DNA from: an uncultured Chloroflexota bacterium | Lineage (GTDB): Bacteria > Chloroflexota > Dehalococcoidia > Lucifugimonadales > CAJWER01 | DNA: 7,899 nt | Reading direction: 5' to 3' | Assembly (NCBI GenBank): GCA_913030785.1 | Contig: CAJWER010000133.1 | Location: forward strand, 1-7,899 | Shown: piece after piece, positions 5,798 through 7,899 of the stretch | Position numbering within the stretch: position 1 is the first letter of the stretch | Layout of the letters: each line of letters opens with the position of its first letter | Position numbers and translations under genes: made by a program | Notes under the pieces: model-generated | The model's input: only the letters and a program-made list of their open reading frames with translations | Told to the model about the DNA's origin: nothing | Database searches by the model: none

Positions 5798-7086
5798 GCG
5801 TCCCCCTCACGCAGATCCGCTGCTTTAGCGAGGCGCTGTTCCCGGTCCAGTTCCATCGCCCGAGAGCTTCGTAAAATCGGGATCATAATGCCCGCAACCA
5901 TGACGGTGAAGAGCCCGATTCCACCGGTGATGAGGATGGCCGTTCGTGGGTCTATTAAGTCGGCGAGCAGGCCGATATTTATCTGGCCTATTGGTCCAAG
6001 GCCGATGAACATCGCAACAGAACCCATGACCCGCGCTCTCATGGCCGGCGACGCAGCGTAGATCATGATGGCGCTCTGCATCGTGGCAAATCCTGACATG
6101 CCGATACCGCCAAAAAAGAGGATGATCAGGGTTACCCAGTACGTCTCGGACTGCGAGAAAATAATGATCGAAATCAGGTACAGAACCGATCCCCACATGT
6201 AGATGCGTGTGTAGTGACGGGGTCGTGCGAATACGGCGATTAAGGCAGCTCCGATGAATGCTCCTGCACCTTCGACAGACTGCATAACTCCGATCAGAAC
6301 GTCGCTCACCATCAGCACTTGTTTCGCCACAATCGGCTGCTGGCTCATGTAGGAAAAGCCGAATACGTTGATGATGAGCGTTACGCCAAGGGTGCCGATC
6401 ATGACCTGGCTACGACGAATGTATCGAATGCCTTCGATGACCTGCGTTTTGGGACGTGCCAGATGGTCGCTTGCTGTAGGGCGCGAGTACTTCATCGATA
6501 GTGCGACTACGAGGGCGACCGAGTAGAGGACAACACCGAGCAGGAAACCGCCTTGGGCGCCGATTGTGGAGAGAAAGACGCCCCCGATGAATGGACCAAG
6601 GATGCGAAATAGCGAATTGGTGGTCTGTTCGAGTGAGATGGCGCGCCCGACGTTTGATCGGCTTACGACCTCGCCGATCATGGTGCGTCGAACCGGGAAC
6701 TCGCTCGCCATCACGGCTCCGATGAGGAAGCTGCCCAGCGCGAGATGCCAGTACTGGATCAAGTCGCTGATGGTGAGGAAAGCGAGGGCAGCGGAGACGG
6801 TCGCTTGAACCGCGAGTCCGCCTGCCATGAGGTGCTTTCTGTTTAGTCGTTCAGCAAGCACGCCAAGTCCGAAGCCGAAAAGCATCGGGAGGAAACGCAG
6901 AAAGAATGTGATCGAAACAAGAAATGGGGAGTCGGTTAGTTCGAGCGCTAGTAGCGCGATGACGAGCATTTCGAGCGACATCATCGTTCCGGTCATCCAG
7001 CCTACTGACCAGAGTCTGAGGAACTGCCCATTTCGAAGCAGTTTTGGGTTTTGCAGGCGTGGTGCCAGTTGGGACGGGGAGGTCAA
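5773..7086 (-). CDS. Major facilitator superfamily transporter (EntS/MFS_3-like)
   Basis: With the start used here the protein has 437 aa and about 12 hydrophobic segments, typical of inner-membrane MFS exporters. Family marks, numbered from this start, are the loop 2-3 motif GVLAERLNRK (about 75-84), PVRRTMIGEVV (about 131-141), RILGPFIGG (about 161-169), and SPAMRARVMGSVAMFIGLGP (about 346-365), a pattern of the enterobactin-exporter-like MFS_3 group. The substrate is unknown. The open frame runs back to a TTG at 7197, but that extension overlaps the upstream gene and translates an intergenic repeat (CHAEFISAS-like peptide), so it is rejected. TTG at 7086 is the first plausible start after the repeat; CTG codons at 7068 and 7056 are other options. 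None has a clear Shine-Dalgarno site. ATG at 6996 would cut into the first helix. The cytoplasmic tail is rich in charged residues. Confidence 0.85.
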   Translation of the reverse strand: MTSPSQLAPRLQNPKLLRNGQFLRLWSVGWMTGTMMSLEMLVIALLALELTDSPFLVSITFFLRFLPMLFGFGLGVLAERLNRKHLMAGGLAVQATVSAALAFLTISDLIQYWHLALGSFLIGAVMASEFPVRRTMIGEVVSRSNVGRAISLEQTTNSLFRILGPFIGGVFLSTIGAQGGFLLGVVLYSVALVVALSMKYSRPTASDHLARPKTQVIEGIRYIRRSQVMIGTLGVTLIINVFGFSYMSQQPIVAKQVLMVSDVLIGVMQSVEGAGAFIGAALIAVFARPRHYTRIYMWGSVLYLISIIIFSQSETYWVTLIILFFGGIGMSGFATMQSAIMIYAASPAMRARVMGSVAMFIGLGPIGQINIGLLADLIDPRTAILITGGIGLFTVMVAGIMIPILRSSRAMELDREQRLAKAADLREGDASGVSGSG

Positions 7087-7120
7087 GTGGTTGATGTGGT
7101 TCGAACGCTGCGGGGGAGAG

Positions 7121-7148
7121 AAAGATGCTGAAATAAATTCAGCATGAC
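7121..7148. repeat. Palindromic intergenic repeat (TGCTGAA...TTCAGCA type)
   Basis: ATGCTGAA at 7125-7132 and TTCAGCAT at 7138-7145 form a perfect 8-bp inverted repeat around the 5-base loop ATAAA, flanked by AAG before and GACA after. From memory, this motif (a GATGCTGAA arm, a short spacer, TTCAGCATGACA) is a common dispersed repeat in many bacterial genomes. Its translation gives spurious HAEFISAS or MLKQVQHD-like peptides in databases. It is an AT-rich hairpin between the PPOX and MFS genes. It may act as a mobile-repeat remnant or an RNA-processing/attenuation hairpin. Only one copy is present in this window. Confidence 0.7.
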
Positions 7149-7166
7149 AGTGAAGGCGCTGCAGGC

Positions 7167-7718
7167 CTACTGTCTGGTGCGCATCCCCGGGTTCCAATTT
7201 TCGTTGAAGAAGGTTCCGTACATGTGCGCTGGGCTGATGATTAACACTACTCGTTTATCGGCTTCGACTCGCTCGTCGTAGGCATCCCAGTCGTCGACGC
7301 TCCGACGGGTTGTAGCGCTGTAGACGTCTCGCCTTGCGAGGCGAAGCGCTTCGGGTGTGGTGTTGCCGGACCATGTGAGTTCGGCTGTGCCGTCAATGAC
7401 GATAAATCCTGACCACCAGTCTTCGGCCGAGATCAGAATTGAACAGTCCGGGTTGCGTAGCAGGTTTTTGAACTTGATTCTGTCTTCGGCGATTGACACT
7501 GCGATTCCGCGTTCGTGAGGTCGAACTGTAACGATGCTCATTTGTGCTTTGCCGTTAATCGCAGAAACCGTTGAAATTGAGTTTCCCATTAAATCATATA
7601 AAACGATGTCAAATTCTTGATACTGATCTGAAGAGAAATTAACTTGATCAATGGCCGGATTTGGGTACTTTTTGGAAGTTTTGTTGCACCAATCACACTT
7701 TTTTACAATAGAAAACAA
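7167..7718 (-). CDS. PPOX-class (F420- or FMN-dependent) flavoprotein oxidoreductase
   Basis: The protein belongs to the pyridoxamine-5'-phosphate-oxidase-like split-barrel group with probable F420 or FMN use. Diagnostic parts are GKAQMSIVTVRPHERG (56-71), a cofactor-binding block AEDRIKFKNLLRNPDCSILI (77-96), FIVIDGTAELT (105-115) and a final strand VVLIISPAHMYG (157-168). Such enzymes reduce diverse small molecules in the cytoplasm. The longest frame opens at TTG 7718 and gives 183 aa, longer than the usual 130-150. ATG at 7589 would give 140 aa but loses the N-terminal helix, and neither start has a clear Shine-Dalgarno site. Residues 1-36 (with Cys8-x-x-Cys11) show no family similarity I can see and are encoded by very AT-rich DNA. 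The true start or even gene integrity at the 5' end is therefore uncertain. It ends 80 bp before the MFS start used here and could be co-transcribed with it. Confidence 0.75.
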   Translation of the reverse strand: MFSIVKKCDWCNKTSKKYPNPAIDQVNFSSDQYQEFDIVLYDLMGNSISTVSAINGKAQMSIVTVRPHERGIAVSIAEDRIKFKNLLRNPDCSILISAEDWWSGFIVIDGTAELTWSGNTTPEALRLARRDVYSATTRRSVDDWDAYDERVEADKRVVLIISPAHMYGTFFNENWNPGMRTRQ

Positions 7719-7899
7719 CCATCTCTAGGAAATTCATACTGCCATCGTCTATCTCAGCTCGTGGCACCCTCCATTGCTCTCAATTCCGTCAAAATAATTG
7801 TTTCGGCATCAAAAAAACGATTTGTTCTGACTTTTCGCAATTCGCAACTTTTCCTGGATTTTCGAAATTAGGGATTTTGTATTTCATATTCCCAGTATT
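7719..7899. other. AT-rich non-coding right end
   Basis: No convincing gene is seen in these 181 bases. The sequence is clearly more AT-rich than the rest of the window. It has runs of A and T (for example seven A from 7811) and a tandem 7-bp repeat TTCGCAA at 7834-7840 and 7841-7847. A 32-codon minus-strand frame from ATG at 7887 to TGA at 7789 has no recognisable product. The stretch may hold the promoter of the PPOX gene, but I cannot point to clear -35 and -10 boxes. Confidence 0.4.

Noticed and set aside
7087..7197. N-terminal extension of the MFS protein to TTG 7197
   Set aside because: It translates a dispersed repeat, overlaps the PPOX gene by 31 bp, and precedes the point where MFS similarity begins.
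7644..7871. 75-aa plus-strand ORF at the AT-rich right end
   Set aside because: No family is recognised, it overlaps the start of the PPOX gene on the other strand, and AT-rich non-coding DNA gives such frames by chance.
1..7899. CRISPR array, tRNA/rRNA genes, transposase or integrase
   Set aside because: No regularly spaced repeats, cloverleaf-like sequence or recombinase motifs were seen on either strand.

Overview
The window reads as a moderately GC-rich bacterial chromosome fragment with densely packed genes, good Shine-Dalgarno sites and several TTG starts. It combines a GMC oxidoreductase with its small subunit, a sugar-type Gfo/Idh/MocA oxidoreductase, a glycosyl-hydrolase-like TIM-barrel protein and a PPOX/F420-type flavoprotein. 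That mix fits an uncultivated Chloroflexota (SAR202-like) or actinobacterial-type lineage. This assignment is inference from gene content; no rRNA or other taxonomic marker is present.

Left part (1-1322, + strand). The window opens in the last codons of a GMC-family flavoprotein oxidoreductase. It is followed at once by a gluconate 2-dehydrogenase subunit 3-like gene, so the two form an operon. A 188-bp spacer follows, holding a 25-codon ORF with a strong ribosome-binding site and an imperfect hairpin. Next is msrA, a complete methionine sulfoxide reductase A.

Central part (1323-5755, + strand). Four genes lie in tight order with gaps of 43, 27 and 20 bp, probably one transcript: an NHL-type beta-propeller protein, a 601-aa GHL10/DUF187-like protein with an added N-terminal beta-rich domain, a Gfo/Idh/MocA NAD(P)-dependent oxidoreductase, and a SnoaL/NTF2-fold protein. 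None has an obvious secretion signal, so the set is probably cytoplasmic. I infer a cassette acting on a sugar, glycoside or sugar-like metabolite: barrel for binding or cleavage, Gfo/Idh for oxidation, NTF2-fold protein as small isomerase/hydrolase or binder, propeller as lyase or scaffold. The substrate cannot be read from sequence. This cassette is the best candidate for an undescribed system here.

Right part (5756-7899, - strand). An MFS exporter of the EntS/MFS_3 type converges on the cassette with only 17 bp between stop codons. Upstream of it is a PPOX/F420-type flavoprotein gene. Between them is a palindromic copy of a widespread bacterial intergenic repeat, which is wrongly translated as the N-terminus if the longest MFS reading frame is used. 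From about 7560 to the right edge the sequence becomes markedly AT-rich, including the first codons of the PPOX gene. This is either an AT-rich promoter region, a foreign junction, or an assembly problem at the contig end.

I found no tRNA, rRNA, CRISPR array, transposase or integrase gene.
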